Shown: positions 25,187-37,798, counted from the stretch's first letter. The stretch: DNA of 64,000 bases from Pimelobacter simplex (GCA_016803235.1 JADCLI010000001.1:62001-126000); one strand, 5' to 3'. Translations and numbers: made by a program. Notes: generated from the letters alone by a model not told the origin.

Positions 25187-26926
25187 ATGGCCTTCAAGAA
25201 GCCATTGGCCGCCGTGGCTGCCACGGCGCTCGCGGCGACACTCGCCGCGTGCGGTGGTGGCAGTGACGACGGCAACAACAGCGGTAGCAGCGGGGGCAAG
25301 GCGGAGAAGGGTGGCGACGCCATCTTCCTCGTCGGCGTCCGCAACGTCGAGCACTGGGACCCCCAGCGCATGTACATCGGCCGTGACCTCAACAACTCGG
25401 GCCGGCTGTTCTACCGCAGCCTGGTGGCGCTGCCCGCGTCCAACGACCCGGTCGAGGGCACCACGCCGGTTGCCGACCTCGCGACCGACACCGGTACCAC
25501 CACCGATGGCGGCAAGTCCTGGAGCTTCACCGTCAAGGACGGCGTGAAGTGGGAGGACGGCAAGGACATCACGTGTGAGGACTTCAAGTACGGCGCGTCG
25601 CGCAACTTCGCGACCGACGTGATCATCGGTGGTCCCGCCAACTACCTGTTCACCTACCTGGACATCCCGACCGGTGACGACGACCTGCCGGCCTACAAGG
25701 GTCCCTACACCAAGAAGGGCCAGGAGCTGTTCGACAAGGCCGTCACCTGTGACGGCAAGACGATCACCTACCGGTTCAAGAAGGCGTGGCCGGACTTCCC
25801 GCTGTCGATCGCGCAGCTGCGGTACATGGACCCGTACCGTGCCGACCTCGACAAGGGTGACGCGAACAACTTCGTGATCATCTCCAACGGTCCCTACAAG
25901 CTCGACGGCACGTGGAAGGAGGGCACCGGCGGCAAGTTCGTCCGCAACGAGAACTGGGACGCGTCGACCGACCCGATCCGCAAGGCCTACCCCGACACCT
26001 GGGACTTCCGCGAGGGGGACACCGACGAGGCGATCTACGAGCAGCTGCTCGCCGACTCCGGTGACGCGCAGTACTCCGTGACCGAGCGTCGTCTCCCGCC
26101 GGCCCTGTTCAGCCGCAAGGACGAGGCCGGGGACCGCTACACCCAGGTCGAGTCGCCGTACGTCGACTACGTGCTGCCGAACTTCAACTCCGAGGTCTTC
26201 AAGGACGCCAACTGCCGCGAGGCGCTGAAGCTGGCGACCGACCGGGCCGCGTGGATCAAGGCCGGTGGTGGCGAGGAGTACTTCACCCCCGCCGACTCCG
26301 TCATCAACCCGGGCGTCCCCGGCTACAAGCCCAACCCGGCCTTCGAGGCCATGGGCGAGTCCGGTGACACCGAGGCTGCCAAGGCCGCGCTCGACAAGTG
26401 CGCCGCCCCGAAGCCGGTGAAGATCAAGTTCACCTACTCGGGTGGCACCCCCACCTCCGACAAGCAGGCCTCCGCTCTGAAGGCCGGCTGGGACAAGGCC
26501 GGCTTCGAGACCGAGCTGGACCCGCTGGAGGACACCTACTACTCCGTGATCCAGAAGCCGGACGCCGACTTCGACGTCACCTGGGGTGGTTGGGGTGCTG
26601 ACTGGTCGTCCGCCGGCACCGTCATCCCGCCGCTGTTCGACAGCCGGATCAACCTGACCGGTGACTCGAACGGCAACGACTACGGCAACTACCGGGGTGG
26701 CCCCGAGGTCAACCAGATGATCGACGACGCCTACGCCGAGCCCGACCTGGAGGCGGCGGCCGAGAAGTGGGCCGCGGTGGACGCCAAGCTGGGTGCCGAC
26801 GTCGCCTACATCCCGCTGGAGATCACGATCTTCAACTTCGTGCACGGAGGCAAGATCACCGGCTACGCCAACAACGTCTCGGTGAACGGCTACGCCGACC
26901 TCGCCGTGATCGGCGTGGAGAACTGA
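25187..26926 (+). CDS. Peptide-binding lipoprotein (SBP family 5)
   Basis: 579 aa from ATG 25187, with a strong AAAAGGAG 8 bases upstream. Residues 1-22 are a lipoprotein signal with lipobox LAAC (Cys22), followed by a flexible Gly/Ser/Asn linker (GGGSDDGNNSGSSGG). The mature part is a family-5 extracellular solute-binding protein (DppA/OppA like): WDPQRMYIGRDLNN, WSFTVKDGVKWEDGK (the family signature KDGVKWxDG), and a long two-domain body. It should capture oligopeptides or similar solutes outside the membrane and deliver them to the two permeases. Hairpins on both sides suggest that its message is more stable or more abundant than the rest of the operon. Confidence 0.94.
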   Translation: MAFKKPLAAVAATALAATLAACGGGSDDGNNSGSSGGKAEKGGDAIFLVGVRNVEHWDPQRMYIGRDLNNSGRLFYRSLVALPASNDPVEGTTPVADLATDTGTTTDGGKSWSFTVKDGVKWEDGKDITCEDFKYGASRNFATDVIIGGPANYLFTYLDIPTGDDDLPAYKGPYTKKGQELFDKAVTCDGKTITYRFKKAWPDFPLSIAQLRYMDPYRADLDKGDANNFVIISNGPYKLDGTWKEGTGGKFVRNENWDASTDPIRKAYPDTWDFREGDTDEAIYEQLLADSGDAQYSVTERRLPPALFSRKDEAGDRYTQVESPYVDYVLPNFNSEVFKDANCREALKLATDRAAWIKAGGGEEYFTPADSVINPGVPGYKPNPAFEAMGESGDTEAAKAALDKCAAPKPVKIKFTYSGGTPTSDKQASALKAGWDKAGFETELDPLEDTYYSVIQKPDADFDVTWGGWGADWSSAGTVIPPLFDSRINLTGDSNGNDYGNYRGGPEVNQMIDDAYAEPDLEAAAEKWAAVDAKLGADVAYIPLEITIFNFVHGGKITGYANNVSVNGYADLAVIGVEN

Positions 26927-26945
26927 TTCTCCGCTAGCCACACAT

Positions 26946-26984
26946 GACAGTCGGGGGTCGTCCCCAAGGCGGCCCCCGACTGTC
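26946..26984 (+). terminator. Strong hairpin between binding-protein and permease genes
   Basis: GACAGTCGGGGG at 26946-26957 and its exact complement at 26973-26984 (12 bp, 15-base loop) lie 19 bases after the binding-protein stop and 39 bases before the next start. There is no T-run. In ABC operons such an element commonly stops part of the transcription or protects the upstream message. Confidence 0.7.
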
Positions 26985-27023
26985 CGTGCCCGACGGTCGT
27001 CTCCTCCCACACTGAGGTTCCCT

Positions 27024-28040
27024 GTGCTCGCGTACGTCATCCGCCGCCTCTTCGCCGGCGTGATCATGCTCATCGTGATGAGCATCGTCACCTTCGCCCT
27101 GTTCTTCGCCTCCCCGATCGACCAGGCGTCCTTCATCTGCGGCAAGAACTGCTCTGCCGCCCAGAAGAAGCAGACCGCCGCCGCGATGGGCTACGACGAC
27201 TCCTTCGCCAACCAGTGGGCGGACTTCGCCAAGGGCGTCGTCCAGGGACGCGACTACCCCGACGACCCCAAGCTCCGCGAGACCGCGCCCGAGACGATCG
27301 TCCACTGCGAGGCGCCCTGCCTGGGCTACTCCCGCGAGCGCGGCGACACGGTCACCAACCTGATCAAGGACACCTTCCCGGTGTCCTTCTCGCTGGCGGT
27401 CTCCGCCTTCATCCTGTGGATGGTCGGCGGCGTCCTGCTCGGCGTCACGGCAGCCCTGAAGAAGGGCTCCATCATCGACCGCGGCCTGGTCGGGCTCTCG
27501 TTGATCGCCTATGCCTTCCCGACGTTCTTCGTCGGGCTCGTGCTCTACAAGTTCGTGGCGATCAAGTGGGGGCTCACCGAGATCCCGCGCTACACCTCGA
27601 TCGCCGAAGGCGGTGTCGGCGGCTGGCTCTCCAGCCTGACCCTGCCCGCGATCACCCTGGCGTTGTTCTTCATGGCCGCCTACGTCCGCATGACGCGCTC
27701 CTACGTGATCGAGTCCTTCCAGGAGGACTACGTGCGCACCGCCCGGTCCAAGGGCCTGCCGGAGCGCACGGTGACCTACAAGCACGCCCTGCGGGCGGCA
27801 CTCACTCCCATCGTGACGATGGCCGGCCTCGACTTCGCCGGCCTGATGGGCGGCGCGATCATCACCGAATCGGTCTTCAACTACCCGGGCATGGGCAAGC
27901 TGGCGGTGCGGGCGAGCTCCGACTTCGACCTCCCGACCACCGTCGGACTCGTGATCCTGCTGGCCACCTTCGTCATCCTGGCCAACATCATCGTGGACCT
28001 GTTGTACGCCGTCATCGACCCGCGCGTGCGGCTGGGCTGA
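27024..28040 (+). CDS. Peptide ABC transporter permease (OppB/DppB type)
   Basis: 338 aa from GTG 27024. It begins MLAYVIRRLFAGVIMLIVMS, the standard DppB start, with six membrane helices. The loop between helices 1 and 2 (about 30-110) is large and carries two close Cys pairs (ICGKNC and CEAPC) that could form disulfides outside the cell. The EAA loop is EDYVRTARSKGLPERTVTYK; GLMGGAIITESVFNYPGMG is a family signature. It forms the channel with the OppC-type permease at 24060. The order C-A-B-D-F of the operon differs from the usual A-B-C-D-F. Confidence 0.94.
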   Translation: MLAYVIRRLFAGVIMLIVMSIVTFALFFASPIDQASFICGKNCSAAQKKQTAAAMGYDDSFANQWADFAKGVVQGRDYPDDPKLRETAPETIVHCEAPCLGYSRERGDTVTNLIKDTFPVSFSLAVSAFILWMVGGVLLGVTAALKKGSIIDRGLVGLSLIAYAFPTFFVGLVLYKFVAIKWGLTEIPRYTSIAEGGVGGWLSSLTLPAITLALFFMAAYVRMTRSYVIESFQEDYVRTARSKGLPERTVTYKHALRAALTPIVTMAGLDFAGLMGGAIITESVFNYPGMGKLAVRASSDFDLPTTVGLVILLATFVILANIIVDLLYAVIDPRVRLG

Positions 28041-28054
28041 GAGGAACTCCCGGA

Positions 28055-29167
28055 ATGTCCACCACCTCCCCGTCCGCCTTCGCCACGACGGACACGGCGG
28101 CCGCGCCGCTGCTGTCCGTGCGTGAGCTGCAGGTCCACTTCCCGACCCAGGACGGCCTGGTCAAGGCCGTCAACGGCCTGACCTTCGACCTCGACCGCGG
28201 CAAGACGCTCGGCATCGTCGGCGAGTCGGGCTCCGGCAAGTCCGTGTCGAGCATGGCGATCATGGGCCTGCACCGCGGCACCAACGCGCAGCTGAGCGGT
28301 GAGATCGTCCTCGACGGCGTCAACCTCCTCGACATCAGCGCCGAGGAGATGCGCAAGAAGCGCGGCCGCGAGGTCTCGATGATCTTCCAGGACCCGCTGT
28401 CCGCGATGCACCCCTACTACACGGTCGGCAACCAGATCGCCGAGGCGTACCGGGTGCACCACGACGTGTCCCGCAAGGTCGCCAAGCAGCGCGCGGTCGA
28501 GATGCTCGACCGCGTCGGGATCCCCAACCCCGACAAGCGGGTCAACGACTACCCGCACCAGTTCTCCGGCGGCATGCGCCAACGCGCGATGATCGCGATG
28601 GGGCTGATCAACGACCCCAACCTGCTCATCGCCGACGAGCCCACCACGGCGCTCGACGTGACCGTCCAGGCGCAGATCCTCGACCTGCTGCAGGACCTGC
28701 AGCGGGAGTTCAACTCGGCGGTCATCATCATCACCCACGACCTCGGCGTCGTGGCGGAGATGGCCGACGACGTCTTGGTGATGTACGCCGGCCGGGCCGT
28801 CGAGTACGGCCCGTGCAAGGAGATCCTCACGCACCCGGAGATGCCCTACACGTGGGGTCTGCTCTCCAGCGTGCCGGACCTCACCGGCGACACCGAGGCG
28901 CGGCTGATCCCCATCCCCGGCAACCCGCCCAGTCTGCTCAACCCGCCGTCCGGCTGCCCCTTCCACCCGCGGTGCCCGCACCGCGAGAAGGTGCCCGGCG
29001 ACCTGTGCCGCACCGAGCTGCCCCTGCTCGTCCCCGGCCAGCGCGGCGAGAGCCACACCAAGCGCTGCCACCTGCCCAACCCCGACGCGATCTACGCGGC
29101 CGAGGTGCTCCCGGTCATCGCACCGGACCTTGCCGGCGACACCGCCGACGCCGCCGAGGAGCTGTGA
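28055..29167 (+). CDS. Peptide ABC transporter ATPase (OppD/DppD type)
   Basis: 370 aa from ATG 28055 with AGAGGA upstream. Walker A is GESGSGKS, the signature is FSGGMRQR, Walker B is [12 protein letters not shown] and the switch His is in ITHDLG. The C-terminal extension typical of the OppD group carries the four-Cys type motif [18 protein letters not shown], which can hold an Fe-S cluster in some homologues. It forms the heterodimeric motor with the next gene, which starts at an overlapping base (TGATG). Confidence 0.95.
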   Translation: MSTTSPSAFATTDTAAAPLLSVRELQVHFPTQDGLVKAVNGLTFDLDRGKTLGIVGESGSGKSVSSMAIMGLHRGTNAQLSGEIVLDGVNLLDISAEEMRKKRGREVSMIFQDPLSAMHPYYTVGNQIAEAYRVHHDVSRKVAKQRAVEMLDRVGIPNPDKRVNDYPHQFSGGMRQRAMIAMGLINDPNLLIADEPTTALDVTVQAQILDLLQDLQREFNSAVIIITHDLGVVAEMADDVLVMYAGRAVEYGPCKEILTHPEMPYTWGLLSSVPDLTGDTEARLIPIPGNPPSLLNPPSGCPFHPRCPHREKVPGDLCRTELPLLVPGQRGESHTKRCHLPNPDAIYAAEVLPVIAPDLAGDTADAAEEL

Positions 29168-30405
29168 TGACGAACGAGACCATCAACCCGGGCAACCAGG
29201 ACTCCGAGGAGGCCGCGCCGGTGGCGCACGTCGAGGGCCACGGCGCCGCGGTCGCGCCCGTCGACGCCAAGCCGATCCTCGAGGTCGACCAGCTCCGGAT
29301 GTACTTCCCGGTCAAGTCGCCGGGCCTGATCCGTCGTACCGTCGGCCAGGTCCAGGCCGTCGACGGCGTGTCCTTCCAGGTCGCCGAGGCCACCTCGCTC
29401 GGCCTGGTCGGCGAGTCGGGCTGCGGGAAGTCGACGACCGGCCGCCTGATCACCCGGCTCTACAAGCCGACGGCGGGTGCGATCCGGTTCGAGGGCCAGG
29501 ACATCGCGCAGGCCGGGCCGGCCGAGCTCAAGCCGCTGCGTCGCGAGATCCAGATGATCTTCCAGGACCCGTACACCTCGCTGAACCCGCGCCAGACGGT
29601 GGGCTCGATCATCGGCGCGCCGCTCGCGATCCACAAGATCCTCCCGAAGGACAAGATCCTCCCGCGGGTCCAGGAGCTGCTCGAGGTCGTGGGCCTGAAC
29701 CCCGAGCACTACAACCGCTACCCGCACGAGTTCTCCGGCGGCCAGCGCCAGCGCATCGGCATCGCCCGTGCGCTCACCCTGCAGCCCAAGCTGCTCGTCG
29801 CCGACGAGCCGGTCTCCGCGCTGGACGTGTCGATCCAGGCGCAGGTCATCAACCTGCTCCAGGACATCCAGAACGAGTTCGGGGTCGCGTTCCTCTTCAT
29901 CGCCCACGACCTCGCGATCGTGCGGCACTTCTGCCCCGAGATCGCGGTCATGTACCTCGGCAAGATCGTCGAGATCGGCGACCGCGACTCGATCTACGGC
30001 AACGCGCACCACCCCTACACCCAAGCGCTCCTGTCGGCCGTCCCCGACGTCAAGCAGGCCGCCACGGGCGGCCGGATCGAGCGGATCCGGCTGCAGGGCG
30101 ACGTCCCGAGCCCGATCGACCCGCCGTCCGGCTGCCGGTTCCGCACCCGCTGCCCGATCGCCCAGGAGATCTGCGCCCGGCACGAGCCGCCGTTGCTCCA
30201 GATCGGCCGCAAGCACAAGGTCGCCTGCCACTTCCCGGGTCGCCTCGGCCAGGCGCCGCACGAGCCCCTGACCGCCGGCCTGCTCGGCGTCGACGCCGAG
30301 GGTCGCCCGGACCCGGGCGCCAGCCCGAGCACCGACCTGATCGAGCAGCCCGGGTACGCCGACACCTGGTTCGACCTCGACAACAAGTCGATCGGGCGCG
30401 CCTGA
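29167..30405 (+). CDS. Peptide ABC transporter ATPase (OppF/DppF type)
   Basis: 412 aa from ATG 29167. It has a long acidic N-terminal extension (about 35 residues) before the ATPase core. Walker A GESGCGKS, signature FSGGQRQR, Walker [13 protein letters not shown] and switch His in IAHDLA are intact. The oligopeptide C-terminal motif is present ([14 protein letters not shown]). The last ~50 residues ([15 protein letters not shown] onward) are an unusual extension, ending in an Asp/Asn-rich segment. It completes the importer; rarA starts 35 bases later under its own promoter. Confidence 0.95.
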   Translation: MTNETINPGNQDSEEAAPVAHVEGHGAAVAPVDAKPILEVDQLRMYFPVKSPGLIRRTVGQVQAVDGVSFQVAEATSLGLVGESGCGKSTTGRLITRLYKPTAGAIRFEGQDIAQAGPAELKPLRREIQMIFQDPYTSLNPRQTVGSIIGAPLAIHKILPKDKILPRVQELLEVVGLNPEHYNRYPHEFSGGQRQRIGIARALTLQPKLLVADEPVSALDVSIQAQVINLLQDIQNEFGVAFLFIAHDLAIVRHFCPEIAVMYLGKIVEIGDRDSIYGNAHHPYTQALLSAVPDVKQAATGGRIERIRLQGDVPSPIDPPSGCRFRTRCPIAQEICARHEPPLLQIGRKHKVACHFPGRLGQAPHEPLTAGLLGVDAEGRPDPGASPSTDLIEQPGYADTWFDLDNKSIGRA

Positions 30406-30426
30406 CGGGTTGTCCACGCTGCTGGC

Positions 30427-30432
30427 TAGGCT
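30427..30432 (+). promoter_or_regulatory. -10 box for leaderless rarA mRNA
   Basis: TAGGCT ends 8 bases before GTG 30441, with no Shine-Dalgarno between them. It lies in the 35-base gap after the transporter operon. Confidence 0.5.
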
Positions 30433-30440
30433 CTCTCGTC

Positions 30441-31811
30441 GTGGATGACGAGCCCCAGCTGTTCGACACCCCGGGGTCCCGGGGGAGCACGTCGGGCGGC
30501 TCGCTCGCCGACGCCGCGCACGCCTCCGCGCCGCTGGCCGTGCGGATGCGCCCGCGCACCCTCGAGGAGCTGGTCGGGCAGGAGCAGCTGCGCGCTCCCG
30601 GGTCGCCGCTGCGGCAGCTGGTCGAGGGCGATCAGTCGCTCTCGCTGCTGCTGTGGGGACCTCCGGGCACCGGCAAGACCACGATCGCCTCGATCATCAG
30701 CCAGCAGACCGGCCGGCGCTTCGTGGAGGTCTCGGCCGTCTCCGCCGGCGTCAAGGAGGTCCGGGCGGCGATCGACGCGGCCCGGCGCCAGCTGGTGGCG
30801 ACGGGGGAGGAGACCGTCCTCTTCGTCGACGAGGTGCACCGGTTCAGCAAGGCCCAGCAGGACGCGCTGCTGCCCGGCGTCGAGAACCGGTGGGTGACCC
30901 TGGTCGCGGCCACCACGGAGAACCCGTCGTTCAGCGTCATCTCGCCGCTGCTGTCGCGCAGCCTGCTGCTGCGCCTGCAGTCCCTGACCGACGACGACAT
31001 CGCCGCCGTGCTCGACCTGGCCGTCGCCGACGAGCGGGGCCTCGGCGGCGAGCTGGTCCTCGACGAGGCGGCGCGCGACCACATCGTGCGGCTGGCCGGC
31101 GGCGACGCCCGCCGCTCGCTGACCTACCTCGAGGCCGCCGCCGGGGCGGCCCGCAGCAAGGGCAGCAGCACGATCGACGTGGAGACGGCCGAGACCGCGG
31201 CCGACCAGGCGGCCGTGCGCTACGACCGCGACGGCGACCAGCACTACGACGTCGTCAGTGCGTTCATCAAGTCGGTCCGCGGCTCCGACGCCGACGCCGC
31301 CCTGCACTACCTCGCCCGGATGATCGAGGCCGGGGAGGACCCCCGGTTCATCGCCCGTCGCCTGATGATCCTCGCCAGCGAGGACATCGGGCTGGCCGAT
31401 CCGACCGCGCTGACCACGGCGGTCGCCGCGGCGCAGACCGTCCAGCTGATCGGGATGCCCGAGGCCCAGCTCACCCTGGCCCACGCCACCATCGCCCTCG
31501 CCGTGGCGCCCAAGTCCAACGCGGTGACCACCGCGATCTTCGAGGCCGTCGCCGACGTGCGTGCCGGCAAGATCGGCCAGGTCCCGCCCCACCTGCGCGA
31601 CGCCCACTACGCCGGCGCCACGTCGCTCGGCCACGGTCAGGGCTACGTCTACAGCCACGACGCGCCCTTCGGCGTCGCCGAGCAGCAGTACGCGCCCGAC
31701 GTGGTGCTCGACGCGGCCTACTACCGGCCGACCGAGCTGGGCGCCGAGGCCGCGGTCAAGCAGCGGTGGGAGCGGGTACGCCGGATCATCCGTGGCCGGA
31801 CGAGCAAGTAG
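30441..31811 (+). CDS. rarA: Replication-associated recombination protein A (RarA/MgsA)
   Basis: 456 aa from GTG 30441. AAA+ clamp-loader-like ATPase that acts at stalled forks. [15 protein letters not shown] is the family start; Walker A is [10 protein letters not shown], Walker B is [15 protein letters not shown], sensor 1 is AATTENPSF, sensor 2/arginine region is GGDARRSL. The C-terminal tetramerisation domain has [18 protein letters not shown] and [17 protein letters not shown], both diagnostic. Length is normal. The gene precedes alaS with two small genes between, as in many actinobacteria. Confidence 0.95.
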   Translation: MDDEPQLFDTPGSRGSTSGGSLADAAHASAPLAVRMRPRTLEELVGQEQLRAPGSPLRQLVEGDQSLSLLLWGPPGTGKTTIASIISQQTGRRFVEVSAVSAGVKEVRAAIDAARRQLVATGEETVLFVDEVHRFSKAQQDALLPGVENRWVTLVAATTENPSFSVISPLLSRSLLLRLQSLTDDDIAAVLDLAVADERGLGGELVLDEAARDHIVRLAGGDARRSLTYLEAAAGAARSKGSSTIDVETAETAADQAAVRYDRDGDQHYDVVSAFIKSVRGSDADAALHYLARMIEAGEDPRFIARRLMILASEDIGLADPTALTTAVAAAQTVQLIGMPEAQLTLAHATIALAVAPKSNAVTTAIFEAVADVRAGKIGQVPPHLRDAHYAGATSLGHGQGYVYSHDAPFGVAEQQYAPDVVLDAAYYRPTELGAEAAVKQRWERVRRIIRGRTSK

Positions 31812-31814
31812 TCT
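31809..31814 (+). promoter_or_regulatory. -10 box for leaderless mRNA of the 31823 gene
   Basis: TAGTCT overlaps the rarA stop codon and ends 8 bases before GTG 31823. No Shine-Dalgarno is present in between. Confidence 0.45.
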
Positions 31815-31822
31815 TGTCCGTC

Positions 31823-32377
31823 GTGACCTCCGACCTCGCCGTCCCGACCTGGCTGGTCGTGCTGACCCTCGTGGCCGTCGTGGCGCTCGGGGTCGCGGCG
31901 TACCGGCTGTCCCGGTCCGTGCGCCAGGCCCGCGACCAGACCGACGCGCTGCTCGCCGCGGCCGCCCAGGACGCCGACGCGCTGCGCGAGCAGCTGGCCG
32001 GCATCGAGGCCGAGCTGGAGCTGCGCCAGGAGGCCGGGCGCCACCAGGTCCGCACCCCGGTGGCGGTCGTCGACGACCGCGAGTACGTCATCACCGACCT
32101 CGGGCAGGAGCAGGGCCCACGGGTCCCCGCGCGCGTGGTGCCGGCCCCGATGTTCGCCGACATCCTGCTGCGCGAGAGCGTCATCAAGACTGCGGCCCTG
32201 GCCGCCGGCCTGCGCCGGGCGCTGTCGCCGGAGGTCCGCAACCGCATCAGGTTCGAGATGAAGCGCGAGGTCAAGCGCTCCCGCAGGGAGCGCAGGCTGG
32301 TGCTCAAGGCCGCGCGACGCGACCTCGAGTCGCGCCAACGCTCGGCGCTGCGCCCCGACCTGGAGGTCTCGTCGTGA
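31823..32377 (+). CDS. Single-pass membrane protein of unknown function
   Basis: 184 aa from GTG 31823. One membrane helix at about 8-27 (LVVLTLVAVVALGVAAY) is followed by a helical, probably coiled-coil stretch (about 30-65, rich in Ala, Gln, Glu), a short central part (VAVVDDREYVITDLGQ) and a very basic helical C-terminus (about 125-175, MKREVKRSRRERRLVLKAAR). Its place between rarA and the DUF6167-like gene is where other actinobacteria carry a DUF948 membrane protein, but the sequence does not obviously match that family. The basic tail would be cytoplasmic and could bind nucleic acid or anionic lipid; this is only a suggestion. Confidence 0.75.
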   Translation: MTSDLAVPTWLVVLTLVAVVALGVAAYRLSRSVRQARDQTDALLAAAAQDADALREQLAGIEAELELRQEAGRHQVRTPVAVVDDREYVITDLGQEQGPRVPARVVPAPMFADILLRESVIKTAALAAGLRRALSPEVRNRIRFEMKREVKRSRRERRLVLKAARRDLESRQRSALRPDLEVSS

Positions 32378-32633
32378 GGGCCGGCGTCTGGTTCGCCGCC
32401 GGCGCCGCCGCCGGCGTCTACGGCATGGTCCGGGTCCGCCGCCTCGCGGAGGCGTTCACGCCCGACGGCATGCGCGACCGGATCGGGGCGGCCGTCGTGG
32501 GCGCCCGGATGTTCGGCGAGGAGGTCGCCCGCGGCCAGGCCGCGGCCGAGATCCACCTGCGCCAGCGCTTCGACGGCGCCGACGCCGGTCCGCCCCAACT
32601 CATGAATCCCCAGCCCAGCAAGGAAGGCACCCG

Positions 32634-32637
<4 letters not shown>
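32374..32637 (+). CDS. Small membrane protein, DUF6167-like
   Basis: 87 aa from GTG 32374 (GTGA overlap with the gene before). WFAAGAAAGVYGMVRVRRLAE at the start is an N-terminal helix with a basic end, and AFTPDGMRDRIGAAVVGARMF resembles the DUF6167 family found directly upstream of alaS in streptomycetes. The rest is a short soluble helix. Function is unknown. Its stop overlaps the TTG start of alaS. Confidence 0.72.
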
Positions 32638-35330
<2,693 letters not shown>

Positions 35331-35335
35331 GCAGC

Positions 35336-35818
35336 ATGAGGCACGGCGTCCGCCTCGGCGTCGACCCGGGCGACGCCCGGATCGGCGTCGCCCGCAGCGA
35401 CCCCTCCGGGATGCTGGCCACCCCGGTCGAGACGGTGCGCCGTGGGAAGGGCGACCTGCGCCGGATCCACCAGCTGCTGCGGGCGGAGGAGGACTCCTCC
35501 GGGGTCCTCGAGGTCGTGATGGGCCTGCCCCGCTCGCTCGCCGGCGGCGAGGGCCCGGCGGCGCTCAAGGTCCGCGAGTTCGCCGGACGCCTGGCGAAGC
35601 GGATCGCGCCCGTCCCCGTGCGCCTGGTCGACGAGCGTCTGACCACCGTGACGGCGGAGGCTATGCTGCGCGACCAGCGCAAGGGAGCGAAGCGCCGAGC
35701 CGTGGTCGACCAGGTCGCGGCCGTCGTGATCCTCCAGCAGGCGCTGGATGCAGAACGCGCGACCGGCATCCCTCCGGGGGAGCTGGTGACCCCCACGCCC
35801 GAGGAGACGCATGACTGA
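35336..35818 (+). CDS. ruvX: Putative pre-16S rRNA nuclease YqgF/RuvX
   Basis: 160 aa from ATG 35336. An RNase H-fold protein: LGVDPGDARIGVARSD holds the first catalytic Asp, VMGLPRSLAGGEGPAA is the second conserved box, VDERLTTVTAE the third and VVDQVAAVVILQ the last, with its Asp. The enzyme trims the 5' end of 16S rRNA in E. coli; homologues were once called Holliday junction resolvases. It overlaps mltG by 8 bases. Order alaS-ruvX-mltG-aroE is typical of actinobacteria. Confidence 0.94.
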   Translation: MRHGVRLGVDPGDARIGVARSDPSGMLATPVETVRRGKGDLRRIHQLLRAEEDSSGVLEVVMGLPRSLAGGEGPAALKVREFAGRLAKRIAPVPVRLVDERLTTVTAEAMLRDQRKGAKRRAVVDQVAAVVILQQALDAERATGIPPGELVTPTPEETHD

Positions 35819-36986
35819 GCCGCTTCCGGATCAGGTCGATGACGCTGGCCACGACATCCTTCCCGGCACGCCGGCCGGCGGACGCCGGCGGGCGGAGAGG
35901 AAGCGTCGAGGCGGCTGCCTCCCGATGCTGCTCGTCGTCGTGCTGTTCTGTGCCGTCGTGGCGTGGTTCGCCCGCGGCGCGATCTCCGACGTGAAGGACA
36001 TGTTCGCCGGGCCGGAGGACTTCGCGGGCCCCGGCAGCGGAGAGGTCACGTTCGTCATCGATCCCGGGCAGACGGTCGGCTCGATGGGCGCCGAGCTCGA
36101 GGACCTCGGCGTGGTCGCCTCCTCGGAGGCCTTCGTCGACGCGGCTGCGCAGGACGACCGGTCCACGCGGATCCAGGCCGGCACCTACCTGCTCCGCAGC
36201 GAGATGAAGGCCGCCGACGTCGTCGCGATCCTGGTCGACCCCGCCAACGTGTCGACGGCGACCGTGACGGTCCCCGAGGGACTGCGCGTCGTGGACATCG
36301 TCGACCTCCTCGCCAAGAAGACCGACTTCACGAAGAAGGACCTCAACGCGGCACTGCGGAGCCCCGACCTCGGGCTGCCCGACTACGCGGGCGGCAACCC
36401 CGAGGGCTACCTGTTCCCCGCGACGTACACGATCAGCCCCGACGACACCGCCGCCGGCCTGCTGGCGTCCATGGTGGAGCGGTGGCGCCAGGCCGCCGAG
36501 GACACGGGCCTCGACGCCGCCGCCCAGCGGCTCGGCTACACCCCGCACGAGCTGATGACCATCGCCTCCCTGGTGCAGGTGGAGGGCAAGACGCCCGAGG
36601 ACATGGCGAAGATCGCGCGGGTGGTCCTCAACCGCGTCGAGAACCCGGGCACCGCCGGCCAGACCGGCCGGTTGCAGATCGACGCGACGGTCGACTACGC
36701 GCTCGACCGCAAGCTCACCGTCGGCCTCACGCAGGACGAGCGTGACGAGACGGACTCGCCGTACAACACCTTCCGGGTGGCCGGCCTGCCGCCGGGCCCG
36801 ATCAGCGCGCCGGGTGACGACGCGATCATGGCGGCCGCCAACCCGCCCGAGGGTGACTGGTACTACTACGTCACGGTCAACCTGCGCACCGGTGAGACGA
36901 AGTTCGCGGCGAGCTACGACGAGTTCCTCGGCTACCGCGACGAGCTGCGCGACTACTGCGAGAACGAGTCGCAGGGCGCCTGCTGA
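35811..36986 (+). CDS. mltG: Endolytic peptidoglycan transglycosylase MltG
   Basis: 391 aa from ATG 35811. A cytoplasmic basic N-terminus (RRRAERKRRGGC) and one membrane helix (about 37-56) anchor an extracytoplasmic YceG domain. A LysM-like half (about 75-165) precedes the catalytic half: PEGYLFPATY, then ASLVQVEGKTPEDMAKIARV and LQIDATVDYAL, and FRVAGLPPGPISAPG. It would cut nascent glycan strands and so end their growth. In E. coli the active Glu lies in the box VEKE; here the box is VQVE (Gln256, Glu258), so only the second acidic residue is kept. Overlaps ruvX upstream; aroE starts at the last base of its stop. Confidence 0.92.
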   Translation: MTEPLPDQVDDAGHDILPGTPAGGRRRAERKRRGGCLPMLLVVVLFCAVVAWFARGAISDVKDMFAGPEDFAGPGSGEVTFVIDPGQTVGSMGAELEDLGVVASSEAFVDAAAQDDRSTRIQAGTYLLRSEMKAADVVAILVDPANVSTATVTVPEGLRVVDIVDLLAKKTDFTKKDLNAALRSPDLGLPDYAGGNPEGYLFPATYTISPDDTAAGLLASMVERWRQAAEDTGLDAAAQRLGYTPHELMTIASLVQVEGKTPEDMAKIARVVLNRVENPGTAGQTGRLQIDATVDYALDRKLTVGLTQDERDETDSPYNTFRVAGLPPGPISAPGDDAIMAAANPPEGDWYYYVTVNLRTGETKFAASYDEFLGYRDELRDYCENESQGAC

Positions 36987-37798
36987 TGGGGCACCGCTTC
37001 GGCGTGGTCGGCGACCCCGTGGAGCACTCCCTGTCGCCCGTGCTGCACCGCGCGGGATACGCGGCCCTCGGCCTCGACCTGAGGTACGACGCCGTGCGGG
37101 TCCCGGCCGGTGCGCTGGCCGGGTTCGTGGCCGGCCTCGGTCCCGAGTGGCGGGGCCTCTCGGTCACCGCGCCGCTGAAGCGGGAGGCGCTGGCGCTGGC
37201 CGACGAGGTCTCCGGCCTCGCCGTGCTGGCCGGCGGCGCCAACACCCTGGTGCGGACCCCGGGCGGGTGGTCCGCCGACAACACCGACGTGCCGGGCGCG
37301 GTGGCGGCGATCAGGGAGCGCTTCGCCGGGATCCTGAGGTCCGCGACGATCCTCGGTGGCGGTGCGACCGCCGCCAGCGTCGGCCTCGCGCTCGCCGACC
37401 TCGGCATCGGCGAGATCACCGTCGCCGCCCGCAACCCGGTCAACGCCGCGGAGGCGGTGGCCGCGATCGAGCGGCACCCCTCGGCGCCCCGGGTGCTCCT
37501 CGTCCCGCTGGACGAGGCCGGCCCGGCCGGAGGCGTCCTGGTCTCCACCGTCCCCGCCGCTGCCCAGACCGATGGCCTGATCGGGCGCGTGCTGCCCGCG
37601 GACGTGGTCTTCGAGGTCACCTACAACGAATGGCCCACCCCGCTGGTCGCCGCCGCCCTGTCCGCGGGAGTGCCCGTCGTGTCCGGGCTGGACCTGTTGG
37701 TGCACCAGGCCGTCCACCAGTTCGCGATGTTCACCGGTCACGACGGGCCACTCGCCGCCATGCGCTCGGCGGGCGAAGCCGCGCTCGCGGCTCGGTAG
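36986..37798 (+). CDS. aroE: Shikimate dehydrogenase
   Basis: 270 aa from ATG 36986. It reduces 3-dehydroshikimate with NADPH. The substrate box is HSLSPVLHRAGY, the catalytic Lys is in SVTAPLKREA (usual NVTxPxK), then NTDVPG for shikimate, and the nucleotide-binding glycine loop GGGATAASV, with QAVHQFAMF near the end. The dinucleotide phosphate clamp usually reads NRT/NRS after the second strand; here it is ARNPVNA. Length is normal. First of the shikimate genes here, separated from aroC by a peptidase gene. Confidence 0.92.
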   Translation: MGHRFGVVGDPVEHSLSPVLHRAGYAALGLDLRYDAVRVPAGALAGFVAGLGPEWRGLSVTAPLKREALALADEVSGLAVLAGGANTLVRTPGGWSADNTDVPGAVAAIRERFAGILRSATILGGGATAASVGLALADLGIGEITVAARNPVNAAEAVAAIERHPSAPRVLLVPLDEAGPAGGVLVSTVPAAAQTDGLIGRVLPADVVFEVTYNEWPTPLVAAALSAGVPVVSGLDLLVHQAVHQFAMFTGHDGPLAAMRSAGEAALAAR

